From positions 124,001 through 188,000 of the forward strand of contig NZ_AUMN01000001.1 in the NCBI RefSeq assembly GCF_000430705.1: DNA of 64,000 bases, in the 5' to 3' direction. The translations under genes were made by a program, and so were the position numbers. A model generated the notes under the pieces. That model made no database searches. It worked only from the letters and a program-made list of their open reading frames with translations, and was not told the DNA's origin. Positions 16,186 through 26,043 of the stretch are shown here, piece after piece. Numbering within the stretch: the first letter of the stretch is position 1; every line of letters begins with the position of its first letter. The stretch is from Arthrobacter castelli DSM 16402 (GTDB lineage: Bacteria > Actinomycetota > Actinomycetes > Actinomycetales > Micrococcaceae).

Positions 16186-18462
16186 GTGACAGAAACCACT
16201 GACCTGACTGCAGGTGTGGACAAAGACCCAGCCGCCGCTGATGGCAACAAGAGCAATGGTTTATCCGGGCTGAAGCTTGCGCAGCTGCAGGCACTAGCCG
16301 GCCAGCTCGGCATCACCGGCGGATCCAGGATGCGCAAGAGCGACCTGGTGGCGGCAATTTCCAACCATCAGCGCGGGGGTGCGGTCGCAGACCGCGAGGC
16401 CGGCGCGAAGAACCAGGACGACGGTAAGCAGGAGGCCGGTAAGCAGGAGGCCGGTAAGCAAGAGGCCGGTAAACAACGCGGCGGCAAGCAGGGTGCCCGT
16501 AGTGCCGGTGCTGAAGACACCACCGGCAGCAACGGTGCCCAGGCTTCATCCGACCAGGCCGCTGGCAGCCAGGCCCCTGGCAGCCAGGGCGAAGGCTCCG
16601 GCAACGCTGCGGCAGAATCCGCCGCCTCCGACGGCAAAAAGGATGACGGCGGCAAGCCTTCGCGGTCCCGCAATCGCAACCGCAGGGCAGTCAGCGACGG
16701 AAACGTCGACCAGACGGCCCAGGAGCAGCCGGCCACCGCATCCGATGATGAGGCCTCTTCCGACGGAAAGAAGGACGACGGCGGCAAGAAGGACGACGGC
16801 GGCAATCGCCGCGGCCGGTCTCGCGGCTCGGACAACCGTGGGGACAACCGCGGCTCGGACAACCGTGGGGACAACCGGGAGGGCGGCGATACCAGCGGAG
16901 CCGGCCAGCCCCAGGACGGCGCCAAGCCTGCAGCCGACGGCGACCAGGCACAGGAGCAGAAGCGCTCCAGCGACTCGGCAGAACGCGATAACCGCAATAA
17001 CCGGGGCGGCCGCACCGACGACCGTGAGTCGGATAACCGCGACGGTGGCGACACCCGGGACAACCGCGGCGGCGGCGATAACCGAGACGGTGGCGACACC
17101 CGGGACAACCGCAATAACCGGGATAAGAACCGCAACCGGAACCGTAACGACAATGACGACAACGACGGTGGCAACCGGAACCGCAACCGCCGCAACCGGA
17201 ACCGCAATGACCGCTTCCGTGACCGCAATGACCGAAACGACCGCAACGACCGCCGCGGCCGCCGCAATCAGGGTCCGGCGGTCGACGAAACCGAAATCAC
17301 CGAGGACGATGTCCTGGTGCCGGTTGCCGGCATTCTGGACGTGCTGGAGAACTACGCATTCGTGCGCACCAGCGGTTACTTGCCCGGCCCCCACGACGTC
17401 TACGTCTCGCTGGCCCAGGTCAAGAAGTACAGCCTGCGCAAGGGCGATGCCGTCACCGGCTCCATCCGCGCTCCGCGGGACAACGAAAACCAGGGCGGCA
17501 ACAGCCGGCAGAAGTTCAATGCACTGGTGAAGCTCGATACGGTCAACGGGCAGGAAGCCGAAGCGCAGAAGACGCGCATCGACTTCTCCAAACTTACCCC
17601 GCTGTACCCGACGGAACGGTTGCGCCTGGAAACCGAGCCCACCAAGATCGGCCCCCGGGTCATCGATCTGGTCTCGCCCATCGGCAAGGGCCAGCGTGGA
17701 CTGATCGTGTCCCCGCCCAAGGCGGGCAAGACCCTGATTCTGCAGGCCATCGCCAACGCGATCACCATCAATAATCCCGAGGTCCACCTGATGATGGTCC
17801 TCGTCGATGAGCGGCCCGAAGAAGTCACCGACATGCAGCGCACGGTGAAGGGCGAGGTTGTCGCCTCCACCTTCGACCGCCCGGCAGACGACCACACCAC
17901 CGTGGCGGAGCTGTCCATCGAACGCGCCAAGCGGCTGGTGGAAATGGGCATGGACGTGGTCGTGCTGCTCGACTCGATGACCCGTTTGGGGCGCGCGTAC
18001 AACCTGTCCGCTCCGGCATCGGGCCGCATCCTCTCCGGCGGTGTTGATTCCGCCGCGCTGTACCCGCCGAAGCGATTCTTCGGCGCGGCACGCAACATCG
18101 AGAACGGCGGTTCGCTCACCATCCTGGCCACCGCCTTGGTGGAGACCGGGTCGAAGATGGACGAAGTTATCTTCGAGGAGTTCAAGGGCACCGGCAACAT
18201 GGAACTGCGTCTGTCCCGCACTCTGGCGGACAAGCGCATCTTCCCGGCCGTGGACGTCAATGCTTCCAGCACCCGCCGCGAGGAGGCTTTGCTCTCGCCG
18301 GATGAAATCAAGATCATGTGGAAGCTGCGCCGGGTGCTGTCCGGGCTGGAGCTCCAGCAAGGTCTTGAACTGCTGACCAACAAGATCAAGGACACGCAGT
18401 CCAACGTCGAGTTCCTGATGCAGGTCCAAAAGACCACGCTGGGATCCAAGAACGACAATTAG
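16186..18462 (+). CDS. rho: Transcription termination factor Rho, long-insert form
   Basis: A 758-residue hexameric RNA helicase. The order is a Rho_N SAP-like motif (LAQLQALAGQLGITG, within the first 70 residues); about 300 residues of low-complexity sequence rich in Asn, Arg, Asp and Gly, with KQEAG and DNR/GGDNRD repeats; a cold-shock-like RNA-binding domain; and the ATPase core. The core shows Walker A (SPPKAGKT), Walker B (MMVLVDERPEEV), the D-S-M-T-R-L-G-R-A-Y-N segment of the bicyclomycin pocket, and the R-loop Y-P-P-K-R-F-F-G-A. The GTG at 16186 follows a strong ribosome site. The insert is typical of high-GC actinobacteria and is thought to widen RNA targets (family knowledge). Confidence 0.96.
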   Translation: MTETTDLTAGVDKDPAAADGNKSNGLSGLKLAQLQALAGQLGITGGSRMRKSDLVAAISNHQRGGAVADREAGAKNQDDGKQEAGKQEAGKQEAGKQRGGKQGARSAGAEDTTGSNGAQASSDQAAGSQAPGSQGEGSGNAAAESAASDGKKDDGGKPSRSRNRNRRAVSDGNVDQTAQEQPATASDDEASSDGKKDDGGKKDDGGNRRGRSRGSDNRGDNRGSDNRGDNREGGDTSGAGQPQDGAKPAADGDQAQEQKRSSDSAERDNRNNRGGRTDDRESDNRDGGDTRDNRGGGDNRDGGDTRDNRNNRDKNRNRNRNDNDDNDGGNRNRNRRNRNRNDRFRDRNDRNDRNDRRGRRNQGPAVDETEITEDDVLVPVAGILDVLENYAFVRTSGYLPGPHDVYVSLAQVKKYSLRKGDAVTGSIRAPRDNENQGGNSRQKFNALVKLDTVNGQEAEAQKTRIDFSKLTPLYPTERLRLETEPTKIGPRVIDLVSPIGKGQRGLIVSPPKAGKTLILQAIANAITINNPEVHLMMVLVDERPEEVTDMQRTVKGEVVASTFDRPADDHTTVAELSIERAKRLVEMGMDVVVLLDSMTRLGRAYNLSAPASGRILSGGVDSAALYPPKRFFGAARNIENGGSLTILATALVETGSKMDEVIFEEFKGTGNMELRLSRTLADKRIFPAVDVNASSTRREEALLSPDEIKIMWKLRRVLSGLELQQGLELLTNKIKDTQSNVEFLMQVQKTTLGSKNDN

Positions 18463-18475
18463 CGACTGACCCTCA

Positions 18476-18535
18476 TCTCCGGTGGCGGCCGGTGCTGTCA
18501 TGAGACAATCATGCAGCGCTGGCGGCCGCCGGAGA
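18476..18535 (+). promoter_or_regulatory. Inverted repeat between rho and prfA
   Basis: The 11-base arms at 18476-18486 (TCTCCGGTGGC) and 18525-18535 (GCCGCCGGAGA) pair fully in RNA with one G-U. The loop is 38 nt, and TTTGT follows. It may form a read-through terminator or a leader structure ahead of prfA. Confidence 0.4.
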
Positions 18536-18582
18536 TTTGTCGGTTAACTGATCTTGTCCAGCAGAAGAATGAGGAAAAGAAG

Positions 18583-19665
18583 ATGTTTGAGTCAGTCCAG
18601 ACCCTGCTTACCGAACACGCCGACCTGCAGGTTCAGATGTCCGACCCGGCAGTGCACGCGGACCAGGCGAAGGCAAAAAAGCTGGGGCGACGGTACTCCG
18701 AGCTGAACGGCATTGTCGAGGCTTACCATCGGTGGCACCGGCTGGAAGAGGATCTGGCGGCGGCGCGGGAAATGGCCGGCGAAGACCCCGAGTTCGCCGC
18801 CGAGGTCCCCGTGTTGGAGGCGCAGCTGACTCAAGCGCAGGAACGGTTGCGCCGACTGCTGATTCCGCGCGATCCCGACGACGGCCGCGACATCATCATC
18901 GAAATCAAGGCCGGCGAGGGCGGTGACGAATCCGCGTTGTTCGCCGGGGACCTGCTGCGGATGTACAGCCGGTACGGTGAGCAGCGCGGCTGGAAGAGCG
19001 AAATCATCTCCTCCACCGAATCCGATCTGGGCGGCTTCAAGGATGTGCAGATGGCCATCAAGGGATCGTCCAATGACCCGGCCGAAGGTGTCTACGCCCG
19101 GTTGAAGTTCGAGGGCGGAGTCCACCGGGTGCAGCGGGTGCCGGTGACTGAATCCCAGGGCCGGATCCACACCTCGGCCGCCGGCGTGCTGGTGCTGCCT
19201 GAAGTGGACGAACCCGAAGAGGTCGAAATCAGCCAGAACGACCTGAAGATCGACGTCTACCGTTCGTCCGGACCGGGTGGCCAGTCAGTGAACACCACCG
19301 ATTCGGCGGTGCGAATCACCCACCTTCCCACCGGCATCGTGGTGGCCATGCAGAACGAAAAGTCCCAGTTGCAGAACCGTGAAGCCGGCATGCGGGTGCT
19401 GCGGGCACGGATCCGCGCCGCGCAGCAGGAAGAGCTGGACGCGGCCAATGACGCCGTCCGCAAGTCGCAGGTGCGCACGATGGACCGGTCGGAGCGGATC
19501 CGCACGTACAACTTCCCGGAAAACCGGATCGCCGATCACCGCACCGGCTATAAGGCCTACAACCTGGACCATGTGATGGGCGGGGAACTCGAGCCGGTGG
19601 TCCAATCGGTCATCGAAATGGACGAGCAGGAGCGGCTCAGCACTCTGGGCGAGGACGCGTCCTGA
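18583..19665 (+). CDS. prfA: Peptide chain release factor 1
   Basis: A 360-residue class I release factor recognising UAA and UAG. The catalytic GGQ motif is at 232-234 ([10 protein letters not shown]). The RF1-type tripeptide anticodon P187-V-T189 is present, distinguishing it from RF2 (SPF). ATG 18583 is chosen because GAGGAAAAG lies 6-12 bp upstream and M-F-E-S-V is the usual RF1 N-terminus; an upstream in-frame start at 18511 would add 24 atypical residues. Its methyltransferase PrmC is encoded immediately downstream. Confidence 0.97.
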   Translation: MFESVQTLLTEHADLQVQMSDPAVHADQAKAKKLGRRYSELNGIVEAYHRWHRLEEDLAAAREMAGEDPEFAAEVPVLEAQLTQAQERLRRLLIPRDPDDGRDIIIEIKAGEGGDESALFAGDLLRMYSRYGEQRGWKSEIISSTESDLGGFKDVQMAIKGSSNDPAEGVYARLKFEGGVHRVQRVPVTESQGRIHTSAAGVLVLPEVDEPEEVEISQNDLKIDVYRSSGPGGQSVNTTDSAVRITHLPTGIVVAMQNEKSQLQNREAGMRVLRARIRAAQQEELDAANDAVRKSQVRTMDRSERIRTYNFPENRIADHRTGYKAYNLDHVMGGELEPVVQSVIEMDEQERLSTLGEDAS

Positions 19666-19667
19666 CG

Positions 19668-20537
19668 GTGAACGGGTCCTTGACCCACCAGTCCCTGTCC
19701 GACGCACTGGCCTCGGGCGCCCGGCGGCTGGCCGCCGCTGCCGTGCCATCGCCGGCGGTGGACGCGGAATTGCTGGCCGCCCATCTGCTGCAGGTGCCCC
19801 GCGGCCGGGTGCGCGCGCTGGCACTGGCCGACGCGCCGGCGCCGCCCGGATTCGACGACTTGATTGACGAGCGTGCCCGCCGCATTCCGCTGCAGCACCT
19901 CACCGGCACGGCACACTTCCGCTATGTGGAGCTCGCCGTGGGCCCCGGCGTTTTCGTCCCGCGTCCGGAGACGGAGACGGTGGCGCAGTTGGTGATCGAC
20001 CGCGGCCGTGAGCTGGAGGCCCAGGGGACCGAAGCTCCACGAATCGTGGATCTGGGCACCGGCTCCGGGGCGATCGCCGCCGCCGTGGCGCAGGAGGTGC
20101 CGGCGGCCGAGGTCTTCGCCGTCGAGCTCAGCCCGCTGGCCTATGGCTGGGCGGAACAGAATCTGGCCGCGTGGCCGGTGACGCTGCTGGCCGGGGATAT
20201 GGCAGAGGCGCTGGCGGCCGACAACGGCACCTTCGACGTCGTCGTCTCCAATCCCCCGTACATTCCGGCCGATTCGATGCCGCAGGAGCCTGAAGTATCA
20301 GAGCATGACCCGGCCATTGCGCTGTACGGCGGGGGAGCGGACGGTATGGCGATGCCGGCTACGGCAGTCGCAGCGGCCGCACGGCTGCTGAAGCCCGGTG
20401 GCTGGTTCGTGATGGAACACGCTGAGGTGCAGGCTGCCGCCGTCGTTCGGCTTTTGCAGGGCGGGCAGTGGACCGTCGTGACTACCCATCAGGATCTGAC
20501 CGGGCGGGATCGGGCGACCAGTGCCGTGCTGCAGTGA
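19668..20537 (+). CDS. prmC: Release factor glutamine methyltransferase
   Basis: A 289-residue SAM-dependent N5-glutamine methyltransferase that modifies the GGQ glutamine of release factors. The SAM-binding loop V-D-L-G-T-G-S-G is at 127-134, and the catalytic N-P-P-Y motif at 195-198 orients the glutamine amide. The N-terminal helical domain is typical. GTG start two bases after the prfA stop: enzyme and substrate are co-transcribed. Confidence 0.96.
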   Translation: MNGSLTHQSLSDALASGARRLAAAAVPSPAVDAELLAAHLLQVPRGRVRALALADAPAPPGFDDLIDERARRIPLQHLTGTAHFRYVELAVGPGVFVPRPETETVAQLVIDRGRELEAQGTEAPRIVDLGTGSGAIAAAVAQEVPAAEVFAVELSPLAYGWAEQNLAAWPVTLLAGDMAEALAADNGTFDVVVSNPPYIPADSMPQEPEVSEHDPAIALYGGGADGMAMPATAVAAAARLLKPGGWFVMEHAEVQAAAVVRLLQGGQWTVVTTHQDLTGRDRATSAVLQ

Positions 20538-20589
20538 CCAGCAAGCACAGATGCACGATTCCGCAATCGATAGATGAAAGAATGTTGCC

Positions 20590-21273
20590 GTGACCACCAG
20601 CTACAACTGCGCCGTGGACGCCGAGCGGAGCGAGGGTCTGGCCGATGCTCAGCGCGCCATTGGCCATCAGCAATGCATCGTGCTTCCCACGGATACCGTC
20701 TACGGCATCGCCGCGGATGCCTTCTCCTCCCAGGCGGTCGCCACCCTGCTGGCCGCCAAAGGACGGAGCCGGGACATGCCGCCGCCGGTGCTGATCCCAA
20801 GGGCCGGGACCATGGACGGGCTGGCGAGCGACATTCCCTCCGGCGCCCGTCAGCTGGCCGAAGCGTTCTGGCCCGGCGCCCTGACCCTGATCTTCCACGC
20901 ACAGCCATCGCTGAGCTGGGACCTGGGCGAAACCAAGGGAACTGTGGCGCTGCGGATGCCCGACGACGCGCTGGCCATTGACCTGTTGGCTCAGACCGGC
21001 CCGCTGGCCGTCTCTTCGGCCAACCGGAGCGGGCAGCGGGCCGCGCAAACCGCGGCCGAAGCCCGGGCTCAATTGGCCGAGTCGGTTCAGGTGTATCTCG
21101 ACGACGGCCCCCGTCCCGCCGGCCCGGCGGCCGACGGCGTGCCATCCACCATCATCGACGCCACCGGTGAGAGGCTGACCGTCGTGAGGCCCGGCGCATT
21201 GTCGATCGAGGAATTGCGTGCGGTGGTGCCTGAAATCGATGCTCCCGACGATCCGGCGGTGACAGACGGCTAA
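20590..21273 (+). CDS. tsaC: L-threonylcarbamoyladenylate synthase (Sua5/YrdC family)
   Basis: A 227-residue YrdC-domain enzyme making threonylcarbamoyl-AMP, the first step of the universal t6A37 tRNA modification. It has the conserved P-T-D-T-V-Y-G-I motif and K-G-R-S-R-D (nucleotide/bicarbonate site). The S-S-A-N-R-S-G segment precedes the C-terminal S-T-I-I-D motif. It is the short form without a Sua5 C-terminal domain. Its TAA overlaps the next ATG by one base, coupling it to the WecA-like gene. Confidence 0.95.
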   Translation: MTTSYNCAVDAERSEGLADAQRAIGHQQCIVLPTDTVYGIAADAFSSQAVATLLAAKGRSRDMPPPVLIPRAGTMDGLASDIPSGARQLAEAFWPGALTLIFHAQPSLSWDLGETKGTVALRMPDDALAIDLLAQTGPLAVSSANRSGQRAAQTAAEARAQLAESVQVYLDDGPRPAGPAADGVPSTIIDATGERLTVVRPGALSIEELRAVVPEIDAPDDPAVTDG

Positions 21274-22388
21274 TGAGGAATTACCTGCTGTTGATGATGA
21301 TCGCCGGCGCCGTCGCTTATCTGTGCACACCGATGGCACGCAGCCTGGCCCAGCGGCTGAGGGTGTTCACTCCCATTCGTACGCGTGACATCCACAGCCA
21401 ACCGGTGCCCCGGCTCGGCGGCATTGCCATGTTTATCGCCATCGCCCTGGCTCTGATGGTGGCCACGCAAATGACCTTCCTGCGCGGGATCTTCGAGGGC
21501 TCCGGCGCCATCTGGGGCATCCTGCTGGGCGCGACAATTGTCACGTTTGTGGGCGTGGTCGACGACGTGTGGGACCTGCATTGGACCCTCAAGCTGGGCG
21601 GCCAGATACTGGCCGCGGCAACGGTGGCATGGTTGGGCGTGCGTATCGTGATGCTGCCGGTGGGCGGACTGGTGATCGACTCGGTGTTCCTGCAGTACAT
21701 CGTGACCATTTTCCTGATCGTGCTGACCATGAACGCAATCAACTTCGTCGACGGGCTGGACGGGCTGGCCGCCGGGGTGGCGGTGATCGGCGGGGGAGCG
21801 TTCTTCCTCTGCACGTACTGGGTCACCCGCTTCGCATTCCCCACGGACTACTCCAACATGGCCACTTTGATCATGGCGGTGATGATCGGTGCCTGCGTGG
21901 GGTTCCTGCCTCACAATTTCTTTCCCGCGAAGATTTTCATGGGCGATTCAGGATCCATGCTGATCGGGCTGCTGCTCTCCTCATCCGCGATAGCGGCCAC
22001 GACGCAGATCGGCGGCGATATGTTCAACCGGGCCAATGGCCTGCCCACCTTCATGCCGATTCTGCTGCCGCTGGCGGTGATGCTGCTGCCGTTGCTGGAC
22101 CTGACGCTGGCCGTGCTGCGCCGCACCGCCCGGCTGCGTTCGCCCTTCAGCGCCGATCGTGGACACCTGCACCACAAGCTGATTGATGCCGGATACAGCC
22201 ACCCCAAGGCCGTGTTGATGATGTATCTGTGGTCCAGTGTGGTCGCCTTCGGCGTGGTTGCCTTCGCCTTCTTCCCCTGGCGCTGGGTGCTGGCGGTGGA
22301 CAGTGTCGCCGTCGTCGTTGCTCTTGCCTTGACGCTGCACCCCTGGGTTGCCCGGCCCGGAGAGGACGAGCCGCTGGAGCGGCATTGA
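21273..22388 (+). CDS. Polyprenyl-phosphate GlcNAc-1-phosphate transferase (WecA/MraY family)
   Basis: A 371-residue, roughly 11-helix membrane enzyme that transfers a sugar-1-phosphate from a UDP-sugar to a polyprenyl phosphate carrier. Signature blocks: D-V-W-D-L-H-W after D-D (VVDDVWDLHW), N-F-V-D-G-L-D-G-L-A (catalytic acidic loop), M-G-D-S-G-S-M-L-I-G, and the cytoplasmic R-S-P-F-S-A-D-R-G-H-L-H-H-K-L loop, which marks the WecA rather than MraY branch. It likely starts a cell-wall arabinogalactan- or teichoic acid-like linkage unit. Its place between tsaC and atp genes is conserved in actinobacteria. Confidence 0.92.
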   Translation: MRNYLLLMMIAGAVAYLCTPMARSLAQRLRVFTPIRTRDIHSQPVPRLGGIAMFIAIALALMVATQMTFLRGIFEGSGAIWGILLGATIVTFVGVVDDVWDLHWTLKLGGQILAAATVAWLGVRIVMLPVGGLVIDSVFLQYIVTIFLIVLTMNAINFVDGLDGLAAGVAVIGGGAFFLCTYWVTRFAFPTDYSNMATLIMAVMIGACVGFLPHNFFPAKIFMGDSGSMLIGLLLSSSAIAATTQIGGDMFNRANGLPTFMPILLPLAVMLLPLLDLTLAVLRRTARLRSPFSADRGHLHHKLIDAGYSHPKAVLMMYLWSSVVAFGVVAFAFFPWRWVLAVDSVAVVVALALTLHPWVARPGEDEPLERH

Positions 22389-22460
22389 GGATCCAACGCC
22401 GGCCTGCGCCCCGCCACCTCCGGCTGCGATCGCACCCGATTCCGCCGCCGCCGGGACGAT

Positions 22461-22490
22461 TCTGTCCGCTCTTCTATCTCATGTAGAATT
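22461..22490 (+). promoter_or_regulatory. Candidate promoter of the ATP synthase operon
   Basis: TTCTGT (22461-22466) and TAGAAT (22485-22490) are separated by 18 bp. They lie about 50 bp before the GTG of the first gene of the operon and after the end of the WecA-like gene. The -10 matches TANNNT well; the -35 is weak. Confidence 0.45.
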
Positions 22491-22540
22491 TGTGTGCGGC
22501 GACCACGCTGTACAGCCGCTCACCCACGACGAGGATATCT

Positions 22541-23029
22541 GTGACTGCATCCAGTGCCGGCGCCCCGGCCGGCCGCGGAACCGGGCCGGGAGGAACCACT
22601 CCTGCCTCGGGCGAGACGCCGTCCCCGTGGATGAAAATCCTGGGAACGTGCTCGGCCATGAGCGGCGCGGCGTTGGTCCTGGCCGCGGTGGCAGCATGGC
22701 TGCTGACCGGTCCGGCCGCCTCCGGCAGCGCCCTGTTCGGCGGCGTTCTGGTGATCGCTTTCTTCGGGGTCAGCCTGCTGCTCGGGCACTTCGTGGGCCG
22801 GAAGAATCCGTCCGGTGCCCTGGGAGTGTTCGTGGTCACTTATGTCATCAAGGTGGTGGGTTTTGCGGTGGCGCTGTTCGCCGTCGGCCAGCCGGCCTGG
22901 CTGGCCGGGGCCTGGTTCTTCGGGGCCGCCGTCGGAACTGTGCTGGTCTGGCAAGTTGCCGAGATCGTCGCTTTCTCGCGCACCCGATACCTGCTGTACG
23001 GTTCGGACTCGGAAGGTGTGCCGCGATGA
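22541..23029 (+). CDS. Membrane protein leading the atp operon
   Basis: A 162-residue protein. A 25-residue Ala/Gly/Thr-rich start is followed by four hydrophobic segments (from ILGTCSAMSGAALVLAAVAA to AWFFGAAVGTVLVWQVAEIV) and a C-terminal R-Y-L-L-Y-G tail. The gene occupies the position where actinobacteria encode an AtpI-like or small membrane protein. It ends in an ATGA overlap with the next gene, so it belongs to the operon. I prefer GTG 22541, which has GAGG nine bases upstream. A role in assembly of the F0 ring is plausible but unproven. Confidence 0.75.
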   Translation: MTASSAGAPAGRGTGPGGTTPASGETPSPWMKILGTCSAMSGAALVLAAVAAWLLTGPAASGSALFGGVLVIAFFGVSLLLGHFVGRKNPSGALGVFVVTYVIKVVGFAVALFAVGQPAWLAGAWFFGAAVGTVLVWQVAEIVAFSRTRYLLYGSDSEGVPR

Positions 23030-23328
23030 TGGCAGAGCCGAACCATCGACGACGCCGGTCTTCGGCGGACGAATCCGACCTCAGCAATCAAGGACCCTAT
23101 AACGCCGGACTCGCCGTCTTCAGCTACATCGTTGGGGGGATCATTGTCTGGACTTTGATAGGGTGGGGTCTGGACAATCTGTTGGGAACCAGCTGGATCG
23201 TTCTGGCCGGTGCAATTCTTGGCGCCGCCGGAGGTTTCTATTTGGCGTATGCCCACGGTCTCACCCGCCACACGGCCACGCATGGTGACAGCCGGTCTTC
23301 TGATCGGACTGAGAGGCCACACCAGTGA
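23026..23328 (+). CDS. AtpI/AtpZ-like small membrane protein
   Basis: A 100-residue protein with a charged N-terminus (NHRRRRSS) and two hydrophobic helices (AVFSYIVGGIIVWTLIGWGL and WIVLAGAILGAAGGFYLAYA). The G-x-x-x-G pattern and size match the AtpZ/AtpI family that assists assembly of the ATP synthase c-ring. It overlaps the upstream gene by 4 bp and precedes atpB. Confidence 0.75.
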   Translation: MMAEPNHRRRRSSADESDLSNQGPYNAGLAVFSYIVGGIIVWTLIGWGLDNLLGTSWIVLAGAILGAAGGFYLAYAHGLTRHTATHGDSRSSDRTERPHQ

Positions 23329-23413
23329 AGTCGAACAACTTAACATGTCGGTGCGCTGGATCTGTGCCCGGTAATGAACTGCCCAATGATGGACACTGCA
23401 GAGAGGAAACGCG

Positions 23414-24217
23414 TTGATCGCGCTTGCGCTCCCCGCCACAACACAGGACGAGGGCGGATTTTCTCCCCCGACAATCGCGGATATGCACCTGCCTCCGCTG
23501 TTCTCCATTGGAAGTTTCGATTTCTCCAAGCACACCGCGCTGGTGCTGCTGTCCGTGGTGATCATTGCCGGGTTCTTCATGTACGCCGCACGCAAGGGCA
23601 GCCTGGTGCCGTCCAAGATGCAGTTCCTGGGTGAGTTCGGCTACGGCTTCGTGCGCAATTCCATCGGCAAGGACATCATCGGCGGCCGGGACTTCATGAA
23701 GTATGTTCCGCTGCTGTTCGCGATTTTCTTCTTCGTGCTGGTGAACAACATCTACGGGGCCATCCCGATCCTCCAGCTGCCGACGTTTTCGCACGTTGGC
23801 GGTGCCTACTTCATTGCCGCCATGGTCTGGGTCATCTGGATCGCACTCGGCTTCAAGAAGCACGGCATCCGCTACCTCAAACTGGCCACCGTTCCTTCGG
23901 GCGTGCCGTGGTACCTGCTGCCGCTGATTATCCCGATCGAAATCATCTCCAACTTCCTGGTCCGCCCGATTACTCACAGTCTTCGTTTGTTCGCCACTAT
24001 GCTGTCCGGACACTTGATCGTGATGGTCGCGGGCTCGGGTATCGAGTTCCTGGTCATGCAGGAGAACATCCTGCTGCAGGGCACGTCCCTGCTGGTACTG
24101 GCCGGGGCCATTGCAATGTACTTCCTGGAGGCGCTGATCATGGTGCTGCAGGCGTACATCTTCGTACTGTTGACCGCAATTTACATCGAAGGCGCACTCC
24201 ACGCCGACGCCCACTAG
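23414..24217 (+). CDS. atpB: ATP synthase F0 subunit a
   Basis: A 267-residue membrane subunit forming the proton half-channels. The essential arginine is R191 in T-H-S-L-R-L-F-A-T-M-L-S-G-H. Five to six transmembrane segments are visible. The start codon is TTG at 23414, seven bases after a GAGAGG ribosome site. A second in-frame choice further in would lose the conserved amphipathic N-terminal segment. Confidence 0.97.
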   Translation: MIALALPATTQDEGGFSPPTIADMHLPPLFSIGSFDFSKHTALVLLSVVIIAGFFMYAARKGSLVPSKMQFLGEFGYGFVRNSIGKDIIGGRDFMKYVPLLFAIFFFVLVNNIYGAIPILQLPTFSHVGGAYFIAAMVWVIWIALGFKKHGIRYLKLATVPSGVPWYLLPLIIPIEIISNFLVRPITHSLRLFATMLSGHLIVMVAGSGIEFLVMQENILLQGTSLLVLAGAIAMYFLEALIMVLQAYIFVLLTAIYIEGALHADAH

Positions 24218-24254
24218 AAAAGACTTCCCCGCCGGGGATGATCCCAAACAACCT

Positions 24255-24269
24255 GCCGCACCCTGCGGC
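24255..24269 (+). promoter_or_regulatory. Stem-loop between atpB and atpE
   Basis: GCCGCA CCC TGCGGC is a perfect 6-bp stem with a triloop. It lies about 6 bp before the GAAAGGA ribosome site of atpE. It may set mRNA processing or the high translation rate needed for the multicopy c subunit (inference). Confidence 0.45.
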
Positions 24270-24286
24270 ATCTTGAAAGGAACATA

Positions 24287-24496
24287 ATGGAAGGCTCTAT
24301 CAATCTCGTCGGTTACGGTCTCTCGGCCATCGGTGGTGGTATCGGTGTTGGTCTCGTCTTCGCCGCATACATCAACGGTGTCGCCCGTCAGCCGGAAGCG
24401 CAGCGCGTGCTGCAGCCGATTGCATTCCTTGGCCTGGCACTGACCGAGGCGCTGGCCATTCTCGGCCTGGTGTTCGCATTCGTCCTGCCTGTCTAA
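24287..24496 (+). CDS. atpE: ATP synthase F0 subunit c
   Basis: A 69-residue hairpin of two transmembrane helices. The first helix carries the G-G-G-I-G-V-G packing motif. The polar loop is A-R-Q-P-E. The proton-carrying glutamate is E54 in [11 protein letters not shown]. The ribosome site GAAAGGA is well placed. Many copies form the rotor ring. Confidence 0.97.
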   Translation: MEGSINLVGYGLSAIGGGIGVGLVFAAYINGVARQPEAQRVLQPIAFLGLALTEALAILGLVFAFVLPV

Positions 24497-24542
24497 CCAG
24501 CGCCTGACTCAAGCAGCAGACGGAAAGTAATAGGACGGGTGA

Positions 24543-25099
<557 letters not shown>

Positions 25100-25100
<1 letters not shown>

Positions 25101-25918
25101 TGGCAGGCGTATCGAGTGAATCGCTGGCCGCAGCCCGGGAGCGGCTGGCCGCTGTGCTGCCGGACGCCACGCTGGGCCTGGCTGAAGAATTGTTCGGCGT
25201 GCTCGACACGTTGGACGGCTCAGCCGGCCTGCGCCGGTCCATCACTGATCCTTCCCGTCCGGGCAAGGATAAAGAGGCGCTGGCCCGCAAGCTGTTTGGC
25301 GGCAAGGTCTCTGCTGACGCTGAATCCATCATGGCCGCGCTGGCTTCCTCCCGCTGGTCACGGGCCCGGGACATCGGGGACGCTGTCGAAACGCTGGCCG
25401 CAACGGTGGTTGCCGCCGTGGCCGAACGGGCATCAGGCGGCGGACTTGACGGCCTGGAACGGCTCGAGAACGACCTGTTTGCGTTTAACCAGGTGGTTGG
25501 CGCAAGCCACGAGGTGCAGCGGGCCTTCGACGATCCGCAGGCAGGTGACGAGGCGAAATCCACCCTGGCGTTGAAGCTCGTCCCTCAAGCGGGTGAACCG
25601 GCCCGGGCGCTGATCCGGCAGGCTGTGTCCAACCCCCGGGGGCTGAAGCCGACGGCGCTGGTCGAACGCTTTGTGGAATTGGTGGCCGAGCGGCAACAAC
25701 GGTGGATTGCCTATGTCACGACCAGCCGTCCGCTCAGCGGGCAGCAGCTTGACCGGCTGCAGACCGGACTGGACCGCCTCTACGGACGCCGACTGAAACT
25801 CACCGTCGACGTTGACCCGCAGCTGGTCGGCGGTGTACGTGTGAAAGTTGGTGACGAGGTCATGGACGCCTCAGTCACTACCCGGCTTGGCGAACTGCGT
25901 CGGCAAATGGCCGGCTGA
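25100..25918 (+). CDS. atpH: ATP synthase F1 subunit delta
   Basis: A 272-residue delta subunit, longer than the roughly 180 residues of E. coli, as is usual in actinobacteria. The N-terminal half is helical. The conserved C-terminal block (GRRLKLTVDVDPQLVGGVRV) that contacts subunit b and alpha closes the protein. It is coupled to atpF by a 1-bp overlap, and a 125-bp gap separates it from atpA. Confidence 0.94.
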
Positions 25919-26043
25919 TAACTGAGAACTTGAAGGACGAGGCAGCGGGGACCGGCCAACGACCGGAACCGCCCGAGGCCGGTAAACCCAGGTCACCGCA
26001 ATAGATCCGTGGTGATCACGAAACAGGAGAGCAGGGACTGCAG

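Noticed and set aside
16430-16480. Regular short repeats in rho, at first sight CRISPR-like
   Set aside because: They are in-frame codon repeats (K-Q-E-A-G) without spacers and encode part of the protein.
16368-18501. Long minus-strand open frames opposite rho (299 and 651 codons), very rich in Arg/Ser or Val/Ala
   Set aside because: They are mirror images of the low-complexity rho insert and ATPase core; composition is explained by the complement and there is no start context.
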